A DNA stretch of 64,000 bases, from assembly GCF_003860345.1 (NCBI RefSeq), contig NZ_CP034179.1, positions 2,464,001 to 2,528,000 of the forward strand, read 5' to 3'. Of the stretch, positions 16,746 through 27,420 are shown piece by piece. Below the pieces are notes generated by a model, which had not been told where the DNA came from, did not search any database, and saw nothing but the letters and a program-made list of their open reading frames with translations. The stretch is from Caenibius tardaugens NBRC 16725. Lineage in GTDB: Bacteria; Pseudomonadota; Alphaproteobacteria; Sphingomonadales; Sphingomonadaceae. The first letter of the stretch is position 1, and every line of letters begins with the position of its first letter. Both the position numbers and the translations under genes were made by a program.

Positions 16746-17119
16746 TGGGAACGTCCTGCGGGCTTGGTCCACTGGCGTTCTTCGACCACCACCATGCGCG
16801 ATGCCCCGCGTTCGAACAGATGTTCCTCGTCTTCCGCGATCTGGCGGGCGATATCGGGATCGGAGGATGCGGCGATAAACCGGTCATAGGCGGCGCGGTC
16901 TTCCAGCCAGATTTCGGTAATGACGTCGAAATCGATCGGGCTGGCGTCAGGGAACAGGAATGCCCCATCCATGTCGATGAAATTGCTGCGATAATCGATA
17001 ATACCGGGCAGCAGCTTGCGGATCAGCACCGAATGGTTGTTCTCGTAATAGGCGATGAACTGCTCTTTCGAGATATCGGCGCGTTTGCGAAGCAGGGCCA
17101 TGCATTTGAACATTGTCAT
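16742..17119 (-). CDS. EthD-domain protein
   Basis: A 125-residue dimeric alpha/beta-barrel (ferredoxin-like) protein of the EthD group: MFKCMALLRKRADISKEQF, YYENNHSVLIRKLLPGIIDY and the C-terminal DEEHLFERGASRMVVVEER. EthD-like proteins accompany oxidative degradation genes (ether or aromatic ring attack), sometimes as small lyases or isomerases; their reaction is often unknown. It sits between two NTF2-like genes, with an ATGA overlap to the following one and a 12-bp gap from the preceding one. Confidence 0.82.
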   Translation of the reverse strand: MTMFKCMALLRKRADISKEQFIAYYENNHSVLIRKLLPGIIDYRSNFIDMDGAFLFPDASPIDFDVITEIWLEDRAAYDRFIAASSDPDIARQIAEDEEHLFERGASRMVVVEERQWTKPAGRSQ

Positions 17120-17131
17120 TCTCCTGTGAAA

Positions 17132-17578
17132 CTATGCGGCGTCGACGCGCAGCCGGCTCAGCCGGATTTCCGCGATGCGCCATTCCCCGCCGATGCGGAT
17201 GTAGCGTTCGTGATAGTGGCCATAGCCGTGCAACATGCGAAACGGCAGTTGCGAGGTTTCCCTGGGCCACAACTTGTCTTCCATCGCCCATACGCCACGT
17301 GCCGAATCGGACGATTCGATTGTGATTTCAGGTGTGTGCCCATGGTGAACCGTCACCACGTCCTGTAAAATCGGGGCGAGTTTCGCGACATAGGGCGCCG
17401 CGCCATGAGTCAGCTGGCTCGGGTCATGGGTCTCGGTGGCATCGCGAAAATCAGCCACCAGATCGGGCGCGAACACCGCTTCCAGACCTGCCCAGTCCTT
17501 CGTGTCCATCGTGTGGAAGTAACGGGCCTTGAGCGCTGTGATCGCCGCGATCGCCTCAAGCCTTTCCAGGCTGTCCAT
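17132..17578 (-). CDS. NTF2-like (SnoaL-type) protein
   Basis: A 148-residue NTF2-fold protein, first gene of the leftward NTF2-EthD-NTF2 operon. It shows [59 protein letters not shown] and [20 protein letters not shown]. The ATG at 17578 was chosen because GAGGGAGAG lies upstream at normal distance; a longer frame to 17638 adds non-family sequence. It is similar in layout to the gene at 4282-4920 but lacks that gene's C-terminal extension. Its promoter faces ftsH across a gap of about 190 bp. Confidence 0.83.
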   Translation of the reverse strand: MDSLERLEAIAAITALKARYFHTMDTKDWAGLEAVFAPDLVADFRDATETHDPSQLTHGAAPYVAKLAPILQDVVTVHHGHTPEITIESSDSARGVWAMEDKLWPRETSQLPFRMLHGYGHYHERYIRIGGEWRIAEIRLSRLRVDAA

Positions 17579-17770
17579 CGTTTGTCTCTCCCTCGGTTCT
17601 GCGGCCGATGCCGCAGTTGGGCGGGTGATATGGGGCAATCTCGCCCATGTCTATCGCTCCGCCAGCCCATTCGACGGGAAAGGCGCACAAATGCGCCGAT
17701 CTGGCCAAGGATCGCCTTGTCATTCGATCATGGCCTCCTACATTGGTGCGACGTCAACTGGGACTGCATG

Positions 17771-19726
<1,956 letters not shown>

Positions 19727-19747
19727 AGACCTTGTGATCGATAGGGC

Positions 19748-19778
19748 AAGGGGGCTCTGGCTATGCCTGAGCCCCCTT
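19748..19778 (+). terminator. Terminator after ftsH
   Basis: A 10-bp stem, AAGGGGGCTC (19748-19757) with GAGCCCCCTT (19769-19778), has an 11-nt loop and is followed by a short T-rich stretch. It lies 20 bp after the ftsH stop and also faces the convergent ParA-type gene. Confidence 0.75.
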
Positions 19779-19826
19779 TGCTGTTGCAGCGGGTACCGTC
19801 AGCCTGCGCTGCGCGCGACGTCCGGG

Positions 19827-20645
19827 TTACCTGGCTGGCATCTTGCCCAGACGGGCGTCGATTGCGCGCCATAGCGCGGCAAAAGCCTGTGCAGCGGGGC
19901 TGGCCGGGGCGAAGGCACCGACGGGGCATTGCCGCACGGCACATTGTTCGACCGCGCTGGCATAAGGAATGGCGGGCCAGTCAGGATTCGCATCACGGGC
20001 GGCCTTGTGCAGGCTGCGCCGCAGATCCAGCATCGAATGGACCGGCAGGATCGGGGCGTGGCGCGCGCCATCGTCGGCGACCTGTTGCACCACGAGATCC
20101 AGCGCGCGGGCGGAAAGCGGTGAAGGCGGCAAGGGCACGATAACCAGATCGGCCGCGCGCAGCACTTGTGCGCTGATTTCGTTGAGGACGGGCGGGCAAT
20201 CGAGCAGGATGCGGTCATAATCCCTGGCCAGGCTTTCGGTGAGCTTGGCCAGACGACGGCGTTTGCCGATATGGAGAAACTGCGCGTCGAGCGCGCGCAG
20301 GCTTTCATCGGCAGGAAGAATATCGAGGCGGTCGTAAGCCGTGGGACGGATCAGCCTGGCGGGATCACGTTCTTTGGAAAAGACCTTCCCGGCTTCGTGA
20401 TGTTTGTCAGGCGGCACGCCCAGCAGAAATCCGGCCCCGCTGGCCGCATCGAGATCCCACAAAAGAGTACGGCGGCCCGAACAGGCCGCCGCGTTCCATG
20501 CCAGATTGGCTGCCAGCGTCGTTTTTCCGACGCCGCCTTTCACGCTGTATATGGCGATAGTCGCCCCCCGCTGCCCATGTCCGCCGGTTTTGGGCGGTTT
20601 GGGTGCCCCGGCGATGCGGGGCAGAACGGAAGACGATTTGGCCAC
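19827..20645 (-). CDS. Orphan ParA/MinD-family ATPase
   Basis: A 272-residue deviant-Walker-A ATPase: KGGVGKTTLAANLAWNAA, DLDAASGAGFLLG, DRILLDCPPVLNEIS and VPLPPSPLSARALD. Family members position DNA, chemotaxis arrays or envelope machines. No ParB partner or parS-like site is visible here, so it is unlikely to be the chromosome-segregation ParA. An N-terminal basic, proline-rich leader of about 27 residues precedes the fold, and the C-terminal part has two close cysteines (QCAVRQCPVGAF). It lies 16 bp downstream of rpoZ and is probably co-transcribed with it. Confidence 0.85.
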   Translation of the reverse strand: MAKSSSVLPRIAGAPKPPKTGGHGQRGATIAIYSVKGGVGKTTLAANLAWNAAACSGRRTLLWDLDAASGAGFLLGVPPDKHHEAGKVFSKERDPARLIRPTAYDRLDILPADESLRALDAQFLHIGKRRRLAKLTESLARDYDRILLDCPPVLNEISAQVLRAADLVIVPLPPSPLSARALDLVVQQVADDGARHAPILPVHSMLDLRRSLHKAARDANPDWPAIPYASAVEQCAVRQCPVGAFAPASPAAQAFAALWRAIDARLGKMPAR

Positions 20646-20661
20646 TGTTCAGCGTGATGCG

Positions 20662-21006
20662 TCAGCCTTCGTAATCACCGCCGATGGAGGTGTTACGGAC
20701 CGGCGCCGATGCAGTAATCCGCAGCGCTTCTGCCGACTGGCTCAGCGAACCGATTTCATCCGCTTCGTCTTCATCGTCCGGAAGGACGCGCTGGAGCGAC
20801 TGGGTCAGCGATTCCTGAAGAATCTTCGGGCGAACTGTCTGTTCGGCGATTTCGCGCAGGGCAACGACCGGATTCTTGTCGCGGTCGCGATCAACGGTGA
20901 GTTCTGCACCACCCGAAATCTCCCGTGCGCGCTGTGCGGACAGAAGTACGAGATCGAAACGGTTGGGAATCTTGTCTACGCAATCTTCGACAGTAACGCG
21001 CGCCAT
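20662..21006 (-). CDS. rpoZ: RNA polymerase omega subunit
   Basis: A 114-residue omega subunit, which helps assemble beta' into RNA polymerase. The N-terminal signature [20 protein letters not shown] and [13 protein letters not shown] are unmistakable. [11 protein letters not shown] follows, and the C terminus is an acidic tail longer than in E. coli, as is usual in alphaproteobacteria. The ATG at 21006 has GGAG six bases upstream; a GTG at 21012 is less likely. Confidence 0.96.
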   Translation of the reverse strand: MARVTVEDCVDKIPNRFDLVLLSAQRAREISGGAELTVDRDRDKNPVVALREIAEQTVRPKILQESLTQSLQRVLPDDEDEADEIGSLSQSAEALRITASAPVRNTSIGGDYEG

Positions 21007-21136
21007 GGGCACTCCAAAAAAGTTGGACCTTGCGGGAAAGTCCGTTCAACTAGGGAACAGACGGCTCAAAGTCAAGGTTTTCAGCGAACCGTCGCATGAT
21101 TGCCTGACGATTGGGGAGGGACGAGCGCACCGTATC

Positions 21137-22330
21137 ATGGCCGATACTTACTGTGATCCGGCATGTTTTTCCGTCCCTGCGCATGGGCATGATCTGACCT
21201 TCTATCCCGGAGGGGAAGACAGGCTGAACGCATTGCTGGCGCTGATCGCGGGTGCCGCGCGCAGCCTGAAGCTGTGTTTCTATATCTTCTCCGAAGATCG
21301 CAGCGGCCGGCTGGTGCGCGATGCGCTGGTGCTGGCCGCGCGGCGCGGCGTGCAGGTGACATTGATTGTCGATCGTTTCGGTTCTGACGCGACCGAGACA
21401 TTCTTCGCCCCGCTGTCTGTGGTTGGGGGAACGGTGCTGTTCTTCAGTTCGCGCTGGACCCGCCGCTATCTGATCCGCAACCATCAGAAAATGGTGATTG
21501 CCGACGATGACCGGGTGATGATCGGGGGCTTCAATGTGGCCGACGATTATTTCGCGCCGCCCGATGCCAATGGCTGGAGCGATCTGGGAATCACGGTGTC
21601 AGGCCCGATTGTGGCCGCGCTGGGGCGATGGTTCGAACAACTGGCGAACTGGACGGCCGATCCGGATGCGCAACTGTTGGCGATTCGCAAGTTGGTGCGC
21701 GAATGGGAACCTGGCGAAGGCCCGATGCGCTGGCTCATCGGCGGGCCGACGAAGTTTCTCAGCAATTGGGCCCGCAGCGTCAGCAACGATCTGTCACGCG
21801 GGCGCAGGCTCGATATGGTGATGGCCTATTTCGCCCCCGCACCCCTGATGCTGCGCAAGATCGGCTGGATCGGGCGCACGGGCAAGGCGCGCCTGGTATT
21901 GCCGGCGAAGTCCGACAACGGGGCAACGATCGGGGCGGCGCGTGCGCTGTACCGGATGCTGCTGAAACGGCGGGTGGATATCTGGGAATTCGTGCCGTGC
22001 AAGCTCCATACGAAGCTGATCGTGATCGACAGCACCGTCTATATCGGCAGCGGCAATTTCGACATGCGCAGCCTCTACATCAATCTGGAGCTGATGCTCC
22101 GGATCGAGGATGCTGCGCTGGCGAATCGCATGCGCGATTATATCAGCCAGCAGGTGGATGCCTCCGATCGGATCACCCTTGCCCTCGATCGCGCGCGGCG
22201 GACATGGTTCAACCGGCTGCGCTGGGGCCTGAGCTGGTTTCTGGTCACCGTGGTCGACTATTCGATCACCCGCCGCCTCAATCTTGGGCTGGGTTCGGTG
22301 ATCGTGCCCGAGAACGATCCTCCGTCATAG
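21137..22330 (+). CDS. Phospholipase D-family phosphatidyltransferase (cardiolipin synthase-like)
   Basis: A 397-residue enzyme with two HKD motifs: HQKMVIADDDRVMIGGFN at about residue 116 and HTKLIVIDSTVYIGSGNFD at about residue 291. These make the two halves of the phospholipase D active site. The layout matches cardiolipin synthase B (ClsB)-like proteins without N-terminal membrane helices; a hydrophobic C-terminal segment (WGLSWFLVTVVDY) could attach it to the inner membrane. The ATG at 21137 starts the conserved part; the open frame continues upstream without family sequence. The last codons lie inside a 13-bp tandem repeat shared with the end of dnaB. Confidence 0.88.
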   Translation: MADTYCDPACFSVPAHGHDLTFYPGGEDRLNALLALIAGAARSLKLCFYIFSEDRSGRLVRDALVLAARRGVQVTLIVDRFGSDATETFFAPLSVVGGTVLFFSSRWTRRYLIRNHQKMVIADDDRVMIGGFNVADDYFAPPDANGWSDLGITVSGPIVAALGRWFEQLANWTADPDAQLLAIRKLVREWEPGEGPMRWLIGGPTKFLSNWARSVSNDLSRGRRLDMVMAYFAPAPLMLRKIGWIGRTGKARLVLPAKSDNGATIGAARALYRMLLKRRVDIWEFVPCKLHTKLIVIDSTVYIGSGNFDMRSLYINLELMLRIEDAALANRMRDYISQQVDASDRITLALDRARRTWFNRLRWGLSWFLVTVVDYSITRRLNLGLGSVIVPENDPPS

Positions 22331-22357
22331 GCCTCCGTCATAGGCCTCAGTCGTAGG
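22319..22357. repeat. Three tandem 13-bp repeats across two converging stop codons
   Basis: Two identical copies of CCTCCGTCATAGG (22319-22331, 22332-22344) are followed by a near copy, CCTCAGTCGTAGG (22345-22357). The repeat supplies the TAG stop of the phospholipase-D gene on one strand, and the third copy covers the TGA stop of dnaB on the other. It looks like a local slippage duplication. Confidence 0.9.
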
Positions 22358-23858
22358 AATGCCCGCCCAGTGCATCTTCGGCCAGATCGCTGAAGCGCGT
22401 GATCTTGGCTTCGAACCGCATGCGCACCTTGCCGGTGGAACCATGGCGCTGCTTGGCCACGATCAGTTCCGCCAGCCCGTGCACCCGTTCCATTTCGGCG
22501 GCCCAGGCGGCATGCGCCTCGTGCGCGCGGGCATCGTCATCGCCCTGTGGCACCTTGGGTTCTTTCGCCGCGACGTAATAGTCTTCGCGGAACACGAACC
22601 ACACCATGTCGGCGTCCTGTTCGATCGAGCCCGATTCGCGCAAGTCGGACAGTTGCGGACGCTTGTCATCGCGCTGTTCCACCGCACGCGAAAGCTGCGA
22701 CAGGGCGATCACCGGCACGTCGAGTTCCTTGGCCAGAGTCTTCAGACCACGGCTGATTTCCGAAATTTCGTTCACGCGGTTGTCGTTGGCGCGGCCACTG
22801 CCTTGCAGGAGCTGGAGATAGTCGATGATGATCAACCCGATATCGTGGCGCCGTTTCAGCCGCCGCGCGCGGGCGCGCAGGGCGGAAATCGTCAGCGCCG
22901 GGGTATCGTCGATATAGAGCGGCAGTTCGGCAAGGCGCTGGCTGGCATAGGATAGCTGCTGAAAATCGTCGCGGCTGATCTTGCCCATACGCAAGGCTTC
23001 GCCGCTGATCCCCGCCTGTTCGGCCAGAATACGCGTGGCGAGCTGGTCGGCGCTCATTTCGAGGCTGAAAAAGGCCGTGGGTGCCCCGATCGATTCCTTG
23101 TCGGGGATACCGTCGCGCCGGTCGCGCAGCAGGCGATCGGCGGCGTTGAACGCGATATTGGTGGCGAGCGAGGTCTTGCCCATGCCGGGACGCCCGGCGA
23201 GAATCACGAGGTCGGAATTGTGCAGGCCCCCGATTTTCTCGTTCACGCTGGTCAGGCCGGTAGTGATGCCCGAGACATGCCCGCCGGAATTGATCGCGAT
23301 TTCGATCATGCCGAGCGCCTTGTACGTCGCAGTACCGAAGCTTTGCGCTTCGTTCCCGGACGATGCCCCTTCGGCAACGGAATAGAGCGCCGCTTCAGCC
23401 CGTTCGATCTGTTGCAGCGGGGCGACGTCCTGCGAGGTGTCGAGCGCGCCGTCCACCAGATCGCGACCGACCGTGACGAGTTCGCGCAGCAGCGCCAGAT
23501 CATAGATCTGTTCGGCCAGTTCGCGCGCGGCCAGCAGGCCTTGCCCATCGGCCGTCAGCCGGGCGAGATAGTTGATTCCGCCCAGTTCCTTCAGCGCTTC
23601 GTCGGTTTCGAAATAGGGCTTGAGCGTAACCGGGGTGACCACGGCCTGTCGGTCGACCAGGGTTACGATGCGTTCATAGATCCGCCGGTGCAGCGGTTCG
23701 AAGAAATGATCGGCCCGTAACGGGGTTTGCAGATCCTCGATCACCCGGTTGTCGATCAGCACCGCGCCAAGAAAGGCGGCTTCCGCTTCGATATTGGCGG
23801 GCAGTGCGCGCACCGCGGGCATTTCGTCGGGACGGATCAGGAGGTCTTCTTCGGGCAT
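22347..23858 (-). CDS. dnaB: Replicative DNA helicase DnaB
   Basis: A 503-residue hexameric helicase that unwinds DNA at the fork. N domain: ALPANIEAEAAFLGAVLIDN and FEPLHRRIYERIV. RecA-like C domain: DLVILAGRPGMGKTSLATNI (Walker A), FFSLEMSADQLATRIL, IIIDYLQLLQ (Walker B), and the ends LSDLRESGSIEQDADMVWF and IVAKQRHGSTGKV. No intein is present. The start at 23858 gives a normal N terminus; the frame stays open far upstream, opposite UPF0262 and the genes beyond, but that part is antisense. It diverges from the UPF0262 gene. Confidence 0.97.
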   Translation of the reverse strand: MPEEDLLIRPDEMPAVRALPANIEAEAAFLGAVLIDNRVIEDLQTPLRADHFFEPLHRRIYERIVTLVDRQAVVTPVTLKPYFETDEALKELGGINYLARLTADGQGLLAARELAEQIYDLALLRELVTVGRDLVDGALDTSQDVAPLQQIERAEAALYSVAEGASSGNEAQSFGTATYKALGMIEIAINSGGHVSGITTGLTSVNEKIGGLHNSDLVILAGRPGMGKTSLATNIAFNAADRLLRDRRDGIPDKESIGAPTAFFSLEMSADQLATRILAEQAGISGEALRMGKISRDDFQQLSYASQRLAELPLYIDDTPALTISALRARARRLKRRHDIGLIIIDYLQLLQGSGRANDNRVNEISEISRGLKTLAKELDVPVIALSQLSRAVEQRDDKRPQLSDLRESGSIEQDADMVWFVFREDYYVAAKEPKVPQGDDDARAHEAHAAWAAEMERVHGLAELIVAKQRHGSTGKVRMRFEAKITRFSDLAEDALGGHSYD

Positions 23859-23987
23859 CGGCGCCACATGCGCCCGATGGTGGGTGAAACGCAAGGTGTG
23901 CCACCCCGCATCTGCTTGTGGATATCGGGGATGGACGATCTTCTCTTGCCCCGGGTACCCCGCATCTGCGAAAGCATGCGCCGCGCC

Positions 23988-24470
23988 ATGGCTGACCACC
24001 GAATCTCCCACATCGATCTCGACGATGCGACCATTATCTGGCGCAATGCCGATATTGAGCAGGAGCGACGCATCGCGATCTTCGATCTGATCGAGGAGAA
24101 TCGCTTCCGCCCGGTGCGCGCGTCGGAAGCCGGAGGGGAAGGGCCGTGGCGGTTGCGCCTGTCCGTTTCCGATGGCCGGTTGATCATGGATATTCGTGAT
24201 GCGGCGGATGTCCCGGTGGAAACGCTGGGGCTGGGGCTGGCGCGTTTTCGCCGCCCGGTGCGCGAATATTTCGCCATTTGCGACAGCTATTACCAGGCGA
24301 TCCGCAAGGCGACGGCGCAGGAAATCGAAACGATCGACATGGCGCGGCGCGCCATTCACGACGATGCGGCGCGGCTTTTGCTGGAACGGCTCGATGGCAA
24401 GGCCGAAACCGATTTCGCCACGGCGCGACGGCTCTTTACCCTGATCTGTGTGCTGCATATCAAGGGCTGA
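23988..24470 (+). CDS. UPF0262 family protein
   Basis: A 160-residue conserved alphaproteobacterial protein of unknown function. The whole length matches the family: HIDLDDATIIWRNADIEQER, AIFDLIEENRFRP, FRRPVREYFAICDSYYQAIR, IETIDMARRAIHDDAARLLL and the near-invariant C terminus FATARRLFTLICVLHIKG. The start is the ATG at 23988; an ATG at 23976 would add four residues. It is the first gene of a short rightward run with the GH25-like gene (18-bp gap) and cdd. Confidence 0.93.
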   Translation: MADHRISHIDLDDATIIWRNADIEQERRIAIFDLIEENRFRPVRASEAGGEGPWRLRLSVSDGRLIMDIRDAADVPVETLGLGLARFRRPVREYFAICDSYYQAIRKATAQEIETIDMARRAIHDDAARLLLERLDGKAETDFATARRLFTLICVLHIKG

Positions 24471-24488
24471 GGCAGGGGAAAGAGATTC

Positions 24489-25187
24489 ATGGGCAGGAAA
24501 CGCGGCCTTGCCGCACGTTTGCGGTGGCCAGCCATCGGCTTGCTGGTGCTGCTGATCGCGGGGCTGATCGGCTGGTGGCAGATGATTCACTGGACGCCAT
24601 CGCGCGATGCCTATCCGGTGCAGGGTGTGCTGGTGGAAGCGGGCGACGCCAATGTCGATTTTCGGGCCTTGCGCGCCATCGGTGCCGACTTTGCCTATAT
24701 CGAGGCCAGCGATGGCGGCGAAGACCGTGATCCCCAGTTCGATCGGTTGTTCGCGGCGGCTCGTGCCGCCGGGTTGCAGGTGGGCGCGGTGCACAATTAC
24801 GATCCCTGCATCACGGCGGATCGGCAATCGGGCAATTTCGTGACCGTGGTGGCGCGTGATCCGGACCTGCTGCCGCCCGCGATCGCACTGGAACGCACCG
24901 CGGAAAAGTGCCCCAAACGCGTCAGCGAAGCCGCGGTGGAGAGCGAGTTGATGACTTTCCTCAACCAGGTTGAAGGTCATGTCGGCAAGCCAGCTCTGCT
25001 CAAGGTTTCCCCTGCGTTCGAGAAGACCTATCGCCTTGCCGCCCGGCTCGAACGCAACCTGTGGCTCACCCGGACCTATTTCAGACCTGATTATGGCGGG
25101 CGCCCGTGGACATTGTGGACCGCAACGACAATGCTGCACACCGAAGCGGGCAAGGATGCCGTGCGCTGGGTCGTTGTCCAGCAATAG
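24489..25187 (+). CDS. Membrane-anchored GH25 lysozyme-like protein, active site degenerate
   Basis: A 232-residue protein with an N-terminal membrane anchor (IGLLVLLIAGLIGWWQMI) and a glycoside hydrolase family 25-like barrel. Normal GH25 enzymes begin G-I-D-V-S and carry a D-x-E motif. Here the first reads GVLVEAG and the second IALERT, so both expected aspartates are missing while one Glu remains. The fold pattern (FRALRAIGADFAYIEASDGG, DPQFDRLFAAARAAGLQVGA) is kept. It probably binds rather than cuts peptidoglycan, or uses another chemistry. It lies between UPF0262 and cdd in one operon. Confidence 0.75.
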   Translation: MGRKRGLAARLRWPAIGLLVLLIAGLIGWWQMIHWTPSRDAYPVQGVLVEAGDANVDFRALRAIGADFAYIEASDGGEDRDPQFDRLFAAARAAGLQVGAVHNYDPCITADRQSGNFVTVVARDPDLLPPAIALERTAEKCPKRVSEAAVESELMTFLNQVEGHVGKPALLKVSPAFEKTYRLAARLERNLWLTRTYFRPDYGGRPWTLWTATTMLHTEAGKDAVRWVVVQQ

Positions 25188-25200
25188 ACGAGGATGGCTG

Positions 25201-25620
25201 ATGAGTGACAATTCGGATCGTGATGCGCTGGTCGTGGCGGCGCGCCGTGCGCTCGAATTCGCCTATGCGCCCTATTCCGGCCTCAAGGTGGGCGCGGCCC
25301 TGTCGTTCGCCGATGGCACGGTGGTGACGGGCACCAATATCGAGAATGCCAGTTATGGTCTGACACTCTGCGCCGAAACGGTGGCCATCGCCAAGGCGAT
25401 GGGCATGGGGCATCGTGGCGGGCTGGAAGCGGTTGCGGTGTTTTCCGCGACGCAGGACCCGATCACGCCATGCGGGCATTGCCGACAGGTGCTCAACGAA
25501 CTGGCCGGGCTGGGGCGCACCGATCCGCTGGTGTGGTGCGCCAATGAAAGCGACGTGTTCTCCGCGCGGCTTTCCGAACTGCTGCCCCGGGCGTTCGGGC
25601 CGGGCAGTCTCGAACGCTAG
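25201..25620 (+). CDS. cdd: Cytidine deaminase
   Basis: A 139-residue homotetrameric-type cytidine deaminase of pyrimidine salvage, converting cytidine or deoxycytidine to uridine forms. The zinc-binding and catalytic signature is complete: TLCAETVAI (Cys and catalytic Glu) and PCGHCRQVLNEL (two Cys). The N-terminal FAYAPYSGLKVGAAL and NIENASYG are substrate-binding. It starts 13 bp after the GH25-like gene and ends one base from the convergent M14 gene. Confidence 0.95.
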   Translation: MSDNSDRDALVVAARRALEFAYAPYSGLKVGAALSFADGTVVTGTNIENASYGLTLCAETVAIAKAMGMGHRGGLEAVAVFSATQDPITPCGHCRQVLNELAGLGRTDPLVWCANESDVFSARLSELLPRAFGPGSLER

Positions 25621-25621
25621 G

Positions 25622-26755
25622 TCAGCTTTCTTCCAGCCATTCCGCCAGAGCGGCGAGGCATTCGCGGCCCAACAGCTTGCTGCGTTCCGCGCTCCACCCC
25701 TGTGCGGGATCGGGCAGGTCGCGATTGTCCTTGAACGGCATTTCCAGCGTCATCGCGCAGGCGCCGAAACGTTCGGCCAGCTGGTTGGTGGACATGGTGA
25801 GATTGGCCTTGCCCGCCGGGGCTTTGGGATAACCCAGCGTGGTCTGGAAATCGGGCGTGCGTCGCGCCAGAATCGTCTCGTACCGGTAATAACGTTCGCC
25901 CTGTTCCGCCGACCATGACGGGATGCCTTCGAAGCCGGCCAGGAACACTGCGGGAATCGCTTCATCGCCGTGCACGTCCATGGCGAAATCGACGCCGGTG
26001 GCATCCATCGCATTGCGGATGGCGAGCACTTCGGGCGACAGGTCCGCGCTGGGTTCGTGCCATTCGCGGTTGAGATTCACGCCTTTGGCATTGGTGCGCA
26101 AATGGCCGCGGAAAGATCCATCGGGATTGCAGTTGGGGACGATATGCAGGCGGCATTTGCGGCGCAGGGTCCGGCCAATCGGATCGGCGGGATCGGTCAG
26201 ACATTCCAGCGCGCCTTCCATCCACCATTCGGCCATGCTTTCGCCGGGGTGCTGCCGGGCATAGAGCCAAACCTGCACCGGGCCTTCCCCCATTTCGAGG
26301 CAGTCGATCGGCTGGCCATCGAGGCTGGTGCCGAGATCGCGATGCGAAACCCCTTCACAGGCCGCGCTTTGCGCCACCAGATCGTGATGCCGCTCCATCG
26401 AATAGGGGGCGAAGTAGGCAAACCACGCGACATCGCCCTGTGGGCGGTAACGGATCGTGAGCGTGCCATCCTTCTCGGACTTGTCCCACGTCGTGTCGGC
26501 GCGCCCCCAATAGTCGCGGTCTTCCGACACGGCAGCACGATAATCGGGCCAGCCCGCAGGATAGGCGGTTGCATTCAGGCCGGTCAGTTTCAGCACCAGT
26601 TCCCGGCCTGCCGCGCCCGAAACCCGAAAATGAAACCACTGGAAAAAATCGGAATCCTTGTCCTTGCGAATAGTCAGTTCCGCCGTCGGCCCGGCGATGG
26701 CGCGCACTTCGATATTCCCGCTGTCAAAGGCGGCATTGATGCCAATATCGCTCAT
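25622..26755 (-). CDS. M14-family zinc carboxypeptidase (cytosolic carboxypeptidase-like)
   Basis: A 377-residue peptidase. A beta-sandwich N domain (residues 1-120, including WFHFRVSG and [10 protein letters not shown]) is followed by the M14 catalytic domain. The zinc site is [10 protein letters not shown] (His and Glu, near residue 169) with the third ligand in [27 protein letters not shown] carries the substrate-carboxylate arginine, and TLEMPFKD the catalytic Glu. The layout matches bacterial relatives of cytosolic carboxypeptidase 6. It has no signal peptide. Its ATG overlaps the stop of the following lipoprotein-like gene, so both are in one operon region. Confidence 0.88.
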   Translation of the reverse strand: MSDIGINAAFDSGNIEVRAIAGPTAELTIRKDKDSDFFQWFHFRVSGAAGRELVLKLTGLNATAYPAGWPDYRAAVSEDRDYWGRADTTWDKSEKDGTLTIRYRPQGDVAWFAYFAPYSMERHHDLVAQSAACEGVSHRDLGTSLDGQPIDCLEMGEGPVQVWLYARQHPGESMAEWWMEGALECLTDPADPIGRTLRRKCRLHIVPNCNPDGSFRGHLRTNAKGVNLNREWHEPSADLSPEVLAIRNAMDATGVDFAMDVHGDEAIPAVFLAGFEGIPSWSAEQGERYYRYETILARRTPDFQTTLGYPKAPAGKANLTMSTNQLAERFGACAMTLEMPFKDNRDLPDPAQGWSAERSKLLGRECLAALAEWLEES

Positions 26756-27351
26756 TTCACATCCACCGTTTCACCGGAATTGCCCGGGAACCCGGCAAAC
26801 AGCGCCTCCGCCATTTTTGCGGCGCCAAGCTGGGTGTCGGCCAGCGGCGACGATGCCTTCACCGTGAAATGGGCCCTGCCTTCCCATGCGGTCTTGCCGC
26901 TGGCGCGATCGCGAATCTGGACGGCGAGTTCCGTCGTCACCTGTTCGGCTGGCGGGCCCGACAGATCGATGCCGATACCCATCCCAACACCCGAACCGTA
27001 ACTGCCGGTGCCGCCGCCCACACCCACGCTGACCGGGCTGCCATCGCGGCCCGGACGGAAAGCCTTGCGTTCGACCCGGACCAGCGCGACCTGCGCGCTG
27101 TTTGCGGAACCGGTTTCGCGATAGCCGAGCGTGGTCAACTGGCGCGCAACGGCGGCCTGATAGCTGCGCAGTTCCAGCGCATTGGCATCCATGCCCGGTG
27201 CGGCTTCGACTGCGATGGTGCCCCGCCCCGCCCGATCGAGCAGCGCCGCATCATGGAACCGCGTCACTTCGACAGGGCCAACGGGGGCGACGCAGCCGCC
27301 CAGCGTGGCAGTAGCCAGCACGATCGCGATGGCCTTCGACGCAATGCTCAT
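26752..27351 (-). CDS. DUF4136-like lipoprotein
   Basis: A 199-residue putative lipoprotein. The signal peptide ends in a lipobox (ATLGGC). The mature part resembles DUF4136 proteins: a strand-rich domain, a Gly/Ser-rich stretch ([20 protein letters not shown]), then [19 protein letters not shown] and [18 protein letters not shown]. It shares its ending pattern (IRDRA..T.WEGRA..ALF.GFPN/G) with the next gene upstream, so the two are paralogues. Probable role at the outer membrane or in the periplasm; function unknown. It is followed, with an ATGA overlap, by the M14 peptidase. Confidence 0.8.
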   Translation of the reverse strand: MSIASKAIAIVLATATLGGCVAPVGPVEVTRFHDAALLDRAGRGTIAVEAAPGMDANALELRSYQAAVARQLTTLGYRETGSANSAQVALVRVERKAFRPGRDGSPVSVGVGGGTGSYGSGVGMGIGIDLSGPPAEQVTTELAVQIRDRASGKTAWEGRAHFTVKASSPLADTQLGAAKMAEALFAGFPGNSGETVDVK

Positions 27352-27420
27352 GACAGGTCCCTTTTATCTCTGCGCGGTGCAGCGGAACCTGAAGCCCTCG
27401 CCTGCTTTAATCAAGCCCGG

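Noticed and set aside
23859-25211. Upstream extension of the dnaB reading frame to 954 residues
   Set aside because: The extra sequence is antisense to UPF0262 and the GH25-like gene and has no DnaB character; the family N terminus begins at 23858.
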